Assembly: GCA_963844655.1 (NCBI GenBank)
Contig: CAWJPA010000004.1
Location: forward strand, 310,001-374,000
Length of the DNA: 64,000 nucleotides
Direction: 5' to 3'
DNA from: JASHPR01 sp963844655
GTDB taxonomy: Bacteria > Actinomycetota > Actinomycetes > Streptosporangiales > Streptosporangiaceae
In this document: positions 34,561 through 43,289 of the stretch, one piece after another
How the letters are laid out: each line of letters starts with the position of its first letter
Position numbering within the stretch: the first letter of the stretch is position 1
The notes under the pieces: generated by a model
Told to the model about the DNA's origin: nothing
Databases searched by the model: none
The model's input: only the letters and a program-made list of their open reading frames with translations
Made by a program: the position numbers and the translations under genes

Positions 34561-35478
34561 GTGGCTGGCATCATGCGCAATGCGCATCATCCGGAGCGCG
34601 AGGCGCAGGCAGGCGGCGATCAAGCGGAACCAGGCCGCCCGCTGGCGGAACCGGATAGTGCCAGGAAGCGGTCGGTGGGTGTGCAGGCCGTCGAGCGAGC
34701 CTGCCGCCTGCTGATCGAGGTGATCAGGACCGCGGAGCCGCTGTCGGTCGGGGAGCTATCACGTCGGACCGGCCTGCATCAGAGCACCACGTCCCGGCTG
34801 CTCGCCTCGCTGCAACGGCACGGCCTCGTCGAGCGGGACACCGCACGCGGCCGGGTCAGGATCGCTGCCTCGCTGGTCGGCCAGATCACCAGCCGTTCGG
34901 TCCGTCAGGCGCTGCTGGATGCGGCCGGGCCGGTCCTCGAAAGCATCGGGCGCACCACGAGCGAGACGGTCAACCTCTCGGTGCCGGTGGCCGGCAAGCT
35001 CGTGGACAACATCGCCCAGGTCGACGCGCCGCACATCCTGGCCACGACCAACTGGGTGGGTCGCTTCATCCCGCTGCACTGCTCCTCGCCGGGAAAGATC
35101 TTCCTGGCCTACGGCGTGGCGGACCTGCCTGCTGGGCCGCTCGCGCGGTTCACACCCCAGACGATCACCGACCGGCGCGCGCTTGAGGCCGAGCTCAAGC
35201 TCGTGCGCCGTCGCGGTTTTGCCACGCTCATGGACGAACTCGAGCCGGGCCTGCGGGCCGTGGCCGTGCCGGTGGTGGACGGCCACAACGAGGTCATCGC
35301 CGCTGTAGCGGTGTCAGGTCCCTCGGCCCGGCTGCCGCAGCGGCGCATCCGCGAGTGCGCCGACGTCCTTTCCCAGGCGTCGGTCGCCCTGACGGCCCGT
35401 TTTGTATCTGCCTGGCCCCCGGCGGGCCAAGCGGAGCCAGCTCTCAGAGGAGGCACCTGTGTCGACGGCCCCTGCTGA
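34561..35478 (+). CDS. IclR family transcriptional regulator, copy 2
   Basis: 305 residues. A ~38-residue variable leader precedes the winged helix: VGVQAVERACRLLIEVIRTA, LSVGELSRRTGLHQSTTSRL and LASLQRHGLVERD. The effector domain shows NWVGRFIPLHCSSPGKIFLA and ELEPGLRAVAVPVVDGHNEV. GTG at 34561 or ATG at 34573 could start it; neither has a clear ribosome site, so a leaderless transcript from the AT-rich region upstream is possible. It is followed after 42 bases by the ABC permease genes on the same strand and probably controls the transport-hydrolase operon running to 45340 or beyond. Confidence 0.92.
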   Translation: MAGIMRNAHHPEREAQAGGDQAEPGRPLAEPDSARKRSVGVQAVERACRLLIEVIRTAEPLSVGELSRRTGLHQSTTSRLLASLQRHGLVERDTARGRVRIAASLVGQITSRSVRQALLDAAGPVLESIGRTTSETVNLSVPVAGKLVDNIAQVDAPHILATTNWVGRFIPLHCSSPGKIFLAYGVADLPAGPLARFTPQTITDRRALEAELKLVRRRGFATLMDELEPGLRAVAVPVVDGHNEVIAAVAVSGPSARLPQRRIRECADVLSQASVALTARFVSAWPPAGQAEPALRGGTCVDGPC

Positions 35479-35520
35479 CCGATTCCCGCCCGGCGCCTGG
35501 CCGACACGGCTCTGATCCGG

Positions 35521-36483
35521 ATGTCGCTCGCCCGGTACCTCGGCCGCCGTGTCATCACGGCGCTGATCGTCGTGCTCATCGTGATGGCGTTCCTGGCCAG
35601 CCTGGACCGGCTGATCCCCGGGAACCCGGTCACCTACGTCTTCGGCCCGCACGCCAACCCGGCGCTGATCAAGCAGGTCAAGCACGAGATGGGCCTCGAT
35701 GTGTCCGTCCCGCAGCAGATCTACCAGTACATCGCTCACGCGTTGCAGGGCAACCTGGGCGTCAACTTCGTGACGAACCAGTCCGTGGCCAGCCTGGTCA
35801 TGCAGAACCTCAAGTACACGCTGGTGCTGGCGGTCAGCGGGCTGGGCCTGGCCGTCCTGGTCGGCGTTCCGCTGGGCGTCCTGGCCGCGACCAAGCCGGG
35901 CGGGCTGGTTGACCGGGTAGTCGGGATCGTCTCGATCTCGTTCATCACGCTCCCCCCCTTCGTCGTCGGCCTGCTGCTGATCCTGATCTTCGCCGTCCAC
36001 CTGCACATGTTTCCTGTCATCGGGGCCGGGGCGCCGGGGCAGCCGGTCGACGACGTCAAGCACCTGGTGCTTCCGGCGATAGCCCTGGCCCTGGGGTGGA
36101 TCGGGTACATCTCCCGGCTGGTGCGCAGCAACATGCTCGAGGTCCTCACCTCCAACTACGTGCGGACGGCGCACGCCCTGGGCATCCGCCGCCGCAAGGT
36201 CTTCTACGAGTACGCGCTGAAGAACGCCGCGGCGCCGGTCGTCGCCATCCTCGGCGTCGGCCTCGGCACCCTGCTCGGAGGCGCGATCTTCATTGAGGTC
36301 ATCTTTGACCGGCCCGGCCTCGGCACCCTCGCGTACGACGCCATCGCGTCGCGGAACTTCCCGATCGTGCAGGGCACGTCGCTCGTGATCGCCGTGCTGG
36401 TCATCGTGGCCAACCTGCTGGCCGACGTCACCTACCGCCTGCTGGATACCCGGATCCAGCTCGGGCAGGCAGCGGGGACCTGA
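35521..36483 (+). CDS. Dpp/Opp-type ABC transporter permease, DppB-like
   Basis: 320 residues with six predicted membrane segments. It starts MSLARYLGRRVITALIVVL, the usual DppB opening, followed by the periplasmic RLIPGNPVTYVFGP loop. The ATPase-docking EAA loop is HALGIRRRKVFYEYALKNAA. GLGTLLGGAIFIEVIFDRPG and LADVTYRLLDTRIQ finish the family pattern. Together with the next permease it forms the channel for peptide-like solutes. The ATG at 35521 sits 42 bases after the IclR stop; ten bases separate it from the second permease. Confidence 0.94.
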   Translation: MSLARYLGRRVITALIVVLIVMAFLASLDRLIPGNPVTYVFGPHANPALIKQVKHEMGLDVSVPQQIYQYIAHALQGNLGVNFVTNQSVASLVMQNLKYTLVLAVSGLGLAVLVGVPLGVLAATKPGGLVDRVVGIVSISFITLPPFVVGLLLILIFAVHLHMFPVIGAGAPGQPVDDVKHLVLPAIALALGWIGYISRLVRSNMLEVLTSNYVRTAHALGIRRRKVFYEYALKNAAAPVVAILGVGLGTLLGGAIFIEVIFDRPGLGTLAYDAIASRNFPIVQGTSLVIAVLVIVANLLADVTYRLLDTRIQLGQAAGT

Positions 36484-36493
36484 AAGGAGCTGA

Positions 36494-37435
36494 ATGGCAC
36501 TACTCGGCGCAGCCCGCCCAGACGACGGGATCGGCCTGTTCGATCTCGACGTCTCCACTCTGCCGCAACCGACGCGGGGGGCCCGGGCGCGCAGCGCGGT
36601 CGGGTCCCTCCTCACCACGCCGGGCGGCACCCTGGGCAGCATCATCGTGCTCGGGCTGATCGTGCTCGCGGTATTCGGCCCGCTCCTGGCCCCGTACTCG
36701 TTCAGCGCCATCGACGTCAACGCCACGCTGCAGGGACCCTCGCTGCATCACCTGCTCGGGACCGATCAGCTCGGCAGGGACATCCTGTCCCGCCTGATCT
36801 ATGGCACGAGGATCGAGATGGTGGTGTCGGTTCCTGCCGTGGCCTGCGCCCTGGTCTTCGGCCTGATCCTCGGCCTCCTCGGCGGCTATCTCGGCGGGAT
36901 CTTCGATAACGCCGTAGTCCTGCTGACCGACACGTTCCAGTCCTTCCCCGCGATCATCCTGGCCCTGACGTTGCTGGTGGTGGTCGGGTCGTCGCTGCGC
37001 AATCTGGTCATCGTGATCGCGGTGGCGTTCCTGCCGAACTACGCGCGGACCAGCAGGGCGCTCGTGCTCTCGGTCAAACAGAACCAGTACATCCTGGCCG
37101 AGCGGGCGCTCGGCGCCAGCCGCCCGCGGATCATGCTCCGGCATATCTCGCCGAACATCATGGCCCCGCTGTTCATCCTGCTTGCCATGGACATTCCGAG
37201 CGCCATCGCGGTCGAAGCCGGGCTGTCATTCCTTGGCCTCGGGGTCCGGCCCCCGAACCCGTCCTGGGGCACCGTCCTGTCCGACGGCTTCAGCTCCATC
37301 TACCAGGCGCCGTGGGCGGTGCTCTTCGCATCCCTCGCGCTGGCCATCGCCACGATCGGATTCCTCACCTTCGGTGAGGCGCTGCGGGACGTCCTCGATC
37401 CCCGGCTGCGCGGGGTGTCGCGATGGCGAGCATGA
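36494..37435 (+). CDS. Dpp/Opp-type ABC transporter permease, DppC-like
   Basis: 313 residues. An N-terminal cytoplasmic stretch precedes segment 1 (IIVLGLIVLAVFGPLLAPYS). HLLGTDQLGRDILSRLIYG is the DppC signature, the EAA loop is RALGASRPRIMLRHISPNIM and the end is GEALRDVLDPRL. GGAGC precedes the ATG at 36494. The last 13 bases overlap the start of the first ATPase gene, so production of the membrane and ATPase parts is linked. Substrate range is set mainly by the binding proteins. Confidence 0.94.
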   Translation: MALLGAARPDDGIGLFDLDVSTLPQPTRGARARSAVGSLLTTPGGTLGSIIVLGLIVLAVFGPLLAPYSFSAIDVNATLQGPSLHHLLGTDQLGRDILSRLIYGTRIEMVVSVPAVACALVFGLILGLLGGYLGGIFDNAVVLLTDTFQSFPAIILALTLLVVVGSSLRNLVIVIAVAFLPNYARTSRALVLSVKQNQYILAERALGASRPRIMLRHISPNIMAPLFILLAMDIPSAIAVEAGLSFLGLGVRPPNPSWGTVLSDGFSSIYQAPWAVLFASLALAIATIGFLTFGEALRDVLDPRLRGVSRWRA

Positions 37436-38499
37436 ACGGGACCGCCGGTCCCGGCGATGTCCTCCTCGACATCCAGGGTCTGGCCGTTGAGTACCAGAGC
37501 CGCGGTTCCGTCCTGCGGGTGCTGCCCGGCGTCAACCTGACGATCAGCCGTGGTGAGGTCGTCGGCCTGGTCGGGGAGTCGGGTTCCGGCAAGAGCACGC
37601 TCGCACTCACGGTGCTGCGGCTGCTGCCCGCCAACGGGAAGATCGCCGCCGGCCGGATCATCCTCGACGGAACGACCGACATCGCGTCGCTGGACCGCGA
37701 GCAGTTGCGCCACACCCGGGGCGAGAAGATCGCAATGATCTTCCAGGACCCGCTGACCTCGCTCAACCCGACGTTCAAGATCGGGCACCAGATGATCGAT
37801 GTGCAGGCAGCACATTGTGCGCACCGGGTGCGCCGGGAAGACAGGAAGCGGTTCCGGCAGCGAGCCGTGACGCTCCTGAACCAGGTTGGCCTGCCCGACC
37901 CGGACCACGTCGTGCGCTGCTACCCGCACCAGCTCTCCGGCGGCATGCGGCAGCGCGTGGTGACCGCCATGGCTCTCAGTCTCGAGCCCGAGTTGCTCAT
38001 CGCCGACGAGCCCACCTCGGCGCTGGACGTGACGACCGAAGCCCAGATCATCAGCCTGCTGAGACAGCTCAAGGCCGATCATGATCTCACGATCTTGTTC
38101 GTCACCCACGACTTGAGCCTCGTCGCTGACCTCTGTGACCGCGTCGTGGTCATGTATGCCGGCCAGCTCATGGAGCAGGGAGACGTGGCCGAGGTCTTCG
38201 AGCGCCCCCAGCATCCCTACACCATGGCCCTGCTCGACGCGGTGCCCACCCGGGCGCACCGGGGGCAGCCGCTCACCGCCATTCCCGGGCGGGTCCCGTC
38301 GCTGATCGGCGAGATCACCGGCTGCCGCTTCGCCTCGCGCTGCTCCTATGCCCAGGACGTGTGCCGGGACGAGGAGCCCCGCCCCGTGGTCTCAGGTACG
38401 AGCGAAGCGGTCCGCTGCCATATGCGCGACCAGGACTCGGGCTACGAGCACGCCGGTGTATCCAGCGCGGCCGTCCAGAAGGCGGTGCCGGAGTCATGA
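37423..38499 (+). CDS. ABC transporter ATPase, DppD-like
   Basis: 358 residues. Walker A GLVGESGSGKSTLAL, Q-loop MIFQDPLTSLNP, signature LSGGMRQRVVTAMA, Walker B LLIADEPTSALDVT and switch His in LFVTHDLSLVADL are all intact. The Opp/Dpp C-terminal extension HPYTMALLDAVP and GCRFASRCSYAQDVC carries cysteines that in some Opp ATPases bind an iron-sulfur cluster. The start could be ATG 37423 or ATG 37432; the latter overlaps the permease stop as ATGA. It ends in TCATGA, overlapping the next ATPase by four bases. Confidence 0.94.
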   Translation: MASMNGTAGPGDVLLDIQGLAVEYQSRGSVLRVLPGVNLTISRGEVVGLVGESGSGKSTLALTVLRLLPANGKIAAGRIILDGTTDIASLDREQLRHTRGEKIAMIFQDPLTSLNPTFKIGHQMIDVQAAHCAHRVRREDRKRFRQRAVTLLNQVGLPDPDHVVRCYPHQLSGGMRQRVVTAMALSLEPELLIADEPTSALDVTTEAQIISLLRQLKADHDLTILFVTHDLSLVADLCDRVVVMYAGQLMEQGDVAEVFERPQHPYTMALLDAVPTRAHRGQPLTAIPGRVPSLIGEITGCRFASRCSYAQDVCRDEEPRPVVSGTSEAVRCHMRDQDSGYEHAGVSSAAVQKAVPES

Positions 38500-39545
38500 C
38501 CGCAGCTGCCTCCAGCGACCTGCCGCTCGCCGACGGCACACCGCCCGCACCGGCGTCTCCGCTGCTCCAGGTCGAGGATTTGCGGGTGGTGTTCTCTTCC
38601 GGCGGAGCTCTGGGCAGGCTGACCGGGAGCGGGGCCGGGGTGCGGGCGGTCGACGGCGTTGACCTGACCGTCTCCGCCGCTGAGGTGGTCGGCGTCGTCG
38701 GCGAATCCGGGTCGGGCAAGACCACGCTCGCGCTCGGCTCCCTGCGGCTCACGCGGATCACCTCAGGACGCGTGCTTTTCGGGGGAACCGATCTCAGCGG
38801 GCTGCGCGGCCAGGCCGTACGCAGGTTCCGGCGGGACGCCGTCATGATCTTCCAGGATCCTCATTCGAGTCTCAGCCCCCGGATGCGCGTGTCTGCCCTG
38901 CTGATGGAGCCGTACGTGATCCATGGCATCGGCCAGGGCGAGCAGTACTCCGTGGCCGAGCTGCTCAGCATGGTGGAGCTCCCCGAGCGGCTCGCCAGCT
39001 ACTACCCGCACGAGCTGTCCGGAGGGCAGGCCAGGCGGGTCGGGATCGCCCGCGCCCTGGCCCTGCGGCCCCGGCTCATCGTCGCGGACGAGCCGACGGC
39101 GGGCCTGGACGTCTCGGCGGCCAGCGCCATTCTCAACCTGCTGCAGAAGCTCCGCGACGAGCACCGGACCGCCTACCTGGTCATCACGCATGCGCTCAAC
39201 GTGGTCGGCTACCTGGCCGACCGCATCGCCGTCATGTACCTGGGCCGGGTGGTGGAGACCGGCCCGGCGGAACAGATCTACGACGCCCCGCTGCATCCCT
39301 ACACCCGGGCGCTCATCGCGTCGATCCCCGACATGGAATCCAGACAAGCCAAGCGGGAGCCGGCCGTGGCCGGCGAGATCCCGAGCCCGCGCAACCCGCC
39401 GTCCGGTTGCCACTTCCACCCGCGCTGCCCGTTCGCCGTGGCGCGCTGCCGCACCGAAGACCCGGCCCTTGAAGAAGCCATGCCCGGGCGGTCGGTGGCG
39501 TGCCTGCGGTGGCGGGACGTGGCTGCCGCGGGAGGCCCGCCCTAG
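38496..39545 (+). CDS. ABC transporter ATPase, DppF-like
   Basis: 349 residues from the ATG at 38496 that overlaps the previous stop (ATGA). Walker A VVGESGSGKTTLALG, Q-loop MIFQDPHSSLSP, signature LSGGQARRVGIARAL, Walker B LIVADEPTAGLDVS and H-loop VITHALNVVGYLAD are present; the H-loop has Ala where Asp usually follows the His, a small oddity. The C-terminus GCHFHPRCPFAVARC holds the Opp-type cysteine motif. A longer in-frame reading upstream lies inside the previous gene and is rejected. It pairs with the DppD-like ATPase. Confidence 0.94.
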   Translation: MTAAASSDLPLADGTPPAPASPLLQVEDLRVVFSSGGALGRLTGSGAGVRAVDGVDLTVSAAEVVGVVGESGSGKTTLALGSLRLTRITSGRVLFGGTDLSGLRGQAVRRFRRDAVMIFQDPHSSLSPRMRVSALLMEPYVIHGIGQGEQYSVAELLSMVELPERLASYYPHELSGGQARRVGIARALALRPRLIVADEPTAGLDVSAASAILNLLQKLRDEHRTAYLVITHALNVVGYLADRIAVMYLGRVVETGPAEQIYDAPLHPYTRALIASIPDMESRQAKREPAVAGEIPSPRNPPSGCHFHPRCPFAVARCRTEDPALEEAMPGRSVACLRWRDVAAAGGPP

Positions 39546-39606
39546 GTCACCACCCGTGACTTGCCGCCCACCACGACCGACCGAAACGTCCCGAAGGAGG
39601 ACTCCG

Positions 39607-41271
39607 ATGTCACCCACCCCTGAGGACATCAGATCCCTGGTCACTGACCTCACCGACCACAGAATCGGGCGGCGGCAGTTCCTGAGCCGCGCGATGGCGC
39701 TCGGGCTGTCCGGCTCGGCCGCCGGCGTGCTGCTGGCGGCCTGCGGCGGCTCCTCGCCGTCCGGCACCTCCAGCAGCCAGGGCTCGGGCTCGGGCACGGC
39801 GAAACCCCCGACCACGACACTCACCTACCGGCCGCAGACCGACATCCAGGACCTGGACCCCGCCTTCTGGGTGTCCCAGGACGACGGAATCATTTTCGAC
39901 TGCATCTATGAGGGGCTGGTCACGTTCAAGCCCGGGACGTGGCAGGTGGTCAACCAGCTGGCCGAGTCGTTCGAGAAGTCCTCAGACGGCCTGAGGTTCC
40001 ACTTCAAGCTGAAGAAGGGGATCGAGTGGCAGAAGGGCTACGGCGAGGTTCGGGCCAGCGACGTCAAGTTCTCCTACGAGCGCATCGCCGGCCTGACCAA
40101 ACCGAAGCTGAACTCCCCCTATTCCGGCGACTGGTCGGCGCTCGACAGCGTTCAGGTGACCGGACCGTACGAAGGCACGATCATCCTGAAGCAGCCGTTC
40201 GCTCCGCTGCTGCACAGCACGCTGCCCGCGGCGAGCGGAAAGGTTCTGCCCGAGAAGGCGGTCACGAAGCTGGGCAAGAGCTTTTCCACTAATCCCGTTG
40301 GCTCAGGCCCCTACGAGTTCGTCAGCTGGGTGCCCAAGCAGCGCACGACGCTGAAGCGCTTCGCTAACTACAGCGGCGCGAGTTCGGCGTTCGCCGCCAA
40401 GGCACCGTGGTCGACGATCCAGACGCAGGTCATCGACAGCGACAACACCGCGTTCGAGGCGATCAGCTCGGGCTCGGTGGCGTTCGGCTACATTCCCCCC
40501 GCGCTGGTCGGGCAGGCCCAGTCGGCGAACAGCCTGCACGTCTACAGCAGGCCGACGCTCAACTACTACTTCCTCGCGATCAGCCAGAAGAATGTCCCGA
40601 ACCTCAACCTCCGCCGAGCCATCCGTTCAGCCATCGACGTGCCCGGGATCATCAAAGCCGCGTACAACGGCAGGTACACGCGGGCGTACGGGATCATCCC
40701 GCAGTCGATGGGGATCGGCTACTGGGCGGACGCCCCGCGTTACGACCAGAACCTGACGCTGGCCAAGCAGTACCTGCACAAGAGCGGCCAGAGCAATGTG
40801 ACCCTGAACCTGGCGGTGACCAACGACCAGACGGACGAGGCGGCCGCGCAGGTTATCGCGGCCAACCTGGCGCAGATCGGCATCAAGGTCAACCTCCAGC
40901 CGGAGGACTCGGCCACCTTTGACGCCATCCCGGGCAATGGCGGCGGCGGCCCGCACCGGCAGCTCGTGTACTCGAACTTCGTGTCCGAGCCTGATCCTTA
41001 CTGGTCGTTTATCTGGTTCACCTGCGCCCAGATTGGCCTGTGGAACTGGGTGGACTGGTGTGATGCGGGGTTCACCTCCCTGCTCAACAAGGGGCTGACG
41101 ACCTATGACGTGACCAAGCGCGACCAGTTCTACATCCAGGCGTCGAAGCTGTGGGACGCCCAGGCCAACATCGCCTGGATCGCGTATCCCACCTGGTACT
41201 TCGCGGCCCAGCCGTGGGTGCGGCCCTCGCTGCGGCCGGACGGCTACCCGTACCTGTGGAACACCACGTGA
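39607..41271 (+). CDS. Peptide/nickel-type ABC substrate-binding lipoprotein (SBP family 5), copy 2
   Basis: 554 residues from the ATG at 39607, which has GAAGGAGG upstream. Tat signal GRRQFLSRAMALGLSGSA with lipobox LLAAC (Cys46), then a Ser/Gly-rich linker. The mature protein parallels copy 1 closely: LAESFEKSSDGLRFHFKLK, VRASDVKFSYERIAGLTKP, LNSPYSGDW, NPVGSGPYEFVSWVPKQ and CAQIGLWNWVDWC. It belongs to the adjacent permease-ATPase operon and delivers the solute. Its stop overlaps the next CocE gene's GTG by four bases, so import and hydrolysis are translationally coupled. Confidence 0.95.
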   Translation: MSPTPEDIRSLVTDLTDHRIGRRQFLSRAMALGLSGSAAGVLLAACGGSSPSGTSSSQGSGSGTAKPPTTTLTYRPQTDIQDLDPAFWVSQDDGIIFDCIYEGLVTFKPGTWQVVNQLAESFEKSSDGLRFHFKLKKGIEWQKGYGEVRASDVKFSYERIAGLTKPKLNSPYSGDWSALDSVQVTGPYEGTIILKQPFAPLLHSTLPAASGKVLPEKAVTKLGKSFSTNPVGSGPYEFVSWVPKQRTTLKRFANYSGASSAFAAKAPWSTIQTQVIDSDNTAFEAISSGSVAFGYIPPALVGQAQSANSLHVYSRPTLNYYFLAISQKNVPNLNLRRAIRSAIDVPGIIKAAYNGRYTRAYGIIPQSMGIGYWADAPRYDQNLTLAKQYLHKSGQSNVTLNLAVTNDQTDEAAAQVIAANLAQIGIKVNLQPEDSATFDAIPGNGGGGPHRQLVYSNFVSEPDPYWSFIWFTCAQIGLWNWVDWCDAGFTSLLNKGLTTYDVTKRDQFYIQASKLWDAQANIAWIAYPTWYFAAQPWVRPSLRPDGYPYLWNTT

Positions 41272-43289
41272 CCGGGGAGCGCGGAGACGACTACGTTAAT
41301 TACGCACCAGGGGTACGCCTGATCAAGAACGTGCAGATCCCGATGCGGGACGGGGTTCATCTCGGCGCCGACCTGTACGTACCGGACCGCGACGACGGTG
41401 AGCCGCTGCCGGTCGTCATGGAGTACATCCCGTACCGCAAGGACGAGGTGGCGCCGGGAGACCGCTTCTACTCCTACTTCCCGGCGCACGGCTACATCGT
41501 CGCCCGCGTCGACATCCGCGGCACCGGGGCGTCCGGCGGCGTGGCCACCGACGAGTACGTGCCCCAGGAGCAGGAAGACGGGTACGACGCCATCGAGTGG
41601 CTGGCCGGGCAGCCGTTCTGCGACGGCCACGTCAACATGATGGGAATCTCCTACGGCGGGTTCACCTCGCTGCAGGTGGCCACCGTGCAGCCGCCGCACC
41701 TGTCGTCGATCATCCCGATGTACTTCACCGACGACCGCTACACCGACGACTGCCACTACCGCGGCGGCCTGCTCAGGCACTACTACGACGTGGCGCACTA
41801 CGGCAACTTCATGATCGCCTATAACGCCCTGCCGCCGTACCCGGAGTGGTCCGAGGACTGGGCCGCGATCTGGGACGAGCATCTCGAGCACAACGAGCCC
41901 TACCTGCTCAAGTGGCTGCGGCACCAGACCGACGGGCCCTACTGGCGGCACGGCTCGGTCCGGGACATCGCCGAGCGGATCACCTGCCCGGTGTTCATGA
42001 TCGGAGGCTGGGCCGACGGCTACCCGAACCCGCCGCTGCGCCTGTACGAGGCGCTCAGCGTCCCGCGCAAGGTGCTGATCGGGCCGTGGAACCACGCCGT
42101 CCCTGACGTGGCGGTGCCCGGGCCGCGCATCGATCACCTGCGCGAGGCCGTGCGCTGGCTCGATCACTGGTGCAAGGGCCGGGACACCGGCATCATGGAC
42201 GAGCCGCCGGTGGTCGTGTACATGCAGGACTACGAGCGGCCCGACGCCGACCGGCTGGAGTCGGCCGGGGCCTGGCGGGCCGAGCAGGACTGGCCGGCGC
42301 CCGGGTCCAGTGAGCTGACCCTGCACCTGGCCGACGGCGGCCGGCTGGAGGCCGGCAGCGGCAGCGACGGCGCCGACGAGTTCGAGTACGTGGCGACCGT
42401 CGGGGTCACCGCGGGGCTGTGGTCGGGTGGCCTGCCGTTCGGCCTGTCCGGCGATCAGCGACCAGACGAGGCCTACTCGCTCGTCTTTACGTCCGACCCT
42501 CTCGACGACGACCTCCACATACTCGGCCGCCCGCGCGTCCGGCTGCACGCCTCCTCCACCGCGTCGGTGATCGGCTTTGCCGTCAGCCTGGCTGACGTCG
42601 CCCCGGACGGGCCGTCGCGGCTGGTCGCCAAGGGCATGCTGAACGCCACCCGGCGCCACTCGCTCACCGAGCCCGAGCCGCTCGAGCCCGGCGAGGTGTA
42701 TGAGCTGCCGATCGACCTCGACTGCACCGGCTGGCGCTTCCGGCGCGGGCACCGGATCCGGGTCAGCATCGCGAGTGCCGACTGGCCGAACGTGTGGCCG
42801 ACGCCGGAGCCGGCGGTGAACCGGGTGTACCGGGGAGCCGGGCGGCCGTCCCGTATCGTGCTGCCGGTCGTGCCCGCGGCCGCCAGTGCGGCCGCGCCGG
42901 AGTTCCGCCCCTCCCCCGAGGTGCTGGAACGGCACGCCAGCCGGATCGAGCCGCCGGTCTGGGACGTCATCCACGACGCCCTGTCCCGCCGGGCCCGCGT
43001 GCACGTCTCCGCGAGCCACACCGAGCGGATCAACGACACGACGGTGGTGACCCGCGAATACGAACTGAATTCGCTGGTCGATGCCGACGACCCGGCCGGG
43101 GCCGGCGCCCGGGGCCGCCACACGACGCGGATCCGCAGGCCGAACGGGCTCACCGAGGCGACGTCGTCCGTCCACATCCAGGGCACGGCGACGCGTTTCC
43201 ACGTGACGATCGACCTGGCCGTCACCGTCGACGGGCTGCTGCACCACTCCCGCCAGTGGACCGACTCCGTGCCACGTCAGCTGCTGTGA
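41268..43289 (+). CDS. CocE/NonD family serine hydrolase, copy 4
   Basis: 673 residues from the GTG at 41268, overlapping the binding-protein stop (GTGA). Catalytic candidates: Ser128 in MGISYGGFTS, Asp in IGGWADGYPNP and His in LIGPWNHAVP; oxyanion Tyr in EYIPYRKDE. This is the most divergent of the five: the nucleophile elbow reads GISYGG, RGTGASGGV replaces RGSGDS, and the C-terminal domain differs (LADVAPDGPSRLVAKGMLN, ending DSVPRQLL). It may therefore prefer a different substrate. No signal peptide. It is followed with a four-base overlap by copy 5. Confidence 0.93.
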   Translation: MTGERGDDYVNYAPGVRLIKNVQIPMRDGVHLGADLYVPDRDDGEPLPVVMEYIPYRKDEVAPGDRFYSYFPAHGYIVARVDIRGTGASGGVATDEYVPQEQEDGYDAIEWLAGQPFCDGHVNMMGISYGGFTSLQVATVQPPHLSSIIPMYFTDDRYTDDCHYRGGLLRHYYDVAHYGNFMIAYNALPPYPEWSEDWAAIWDEHLEHNEPYLLKWLRHQTDGPYWRHGSVRDIAERITCPVFMIGGWADGYPNPPLRLYEALSVPRKVLIGPWNHAVPDVAVPGPRIDHLREAVRWLDHWCKGRDTGIMDEPPVVVYMQDYERPDADRLESAGAWRAEQDWPAPGSSELTLHLADGGRLEAGSGSDGADEFEYVATVGVTAGLWSGGLPFGLSGDQRPDEAYSLVFTSDPLDDDLHILGRPRVRLHASSTASVIGFAVSLADVAPDGPSRLVAKGMLNATRRHSLTEPEPLEPGEVYELPIDLDCTGWRFRRGHRIRVSIASADWPNVWPTPEPAVNRVYRGAGRPSRIVLPVVPAAASAAAPEFRPSPEVLERHASRIEPPVWDVIHDALSRRARVHVSASHTERINDTTVVTREYELNSLVDADDPAGAGARGRHTTRIRRPNGLTEATSSVHIQGTATRFHVTIDLAVTVDGLLHHSRQWTDSVPRQLL

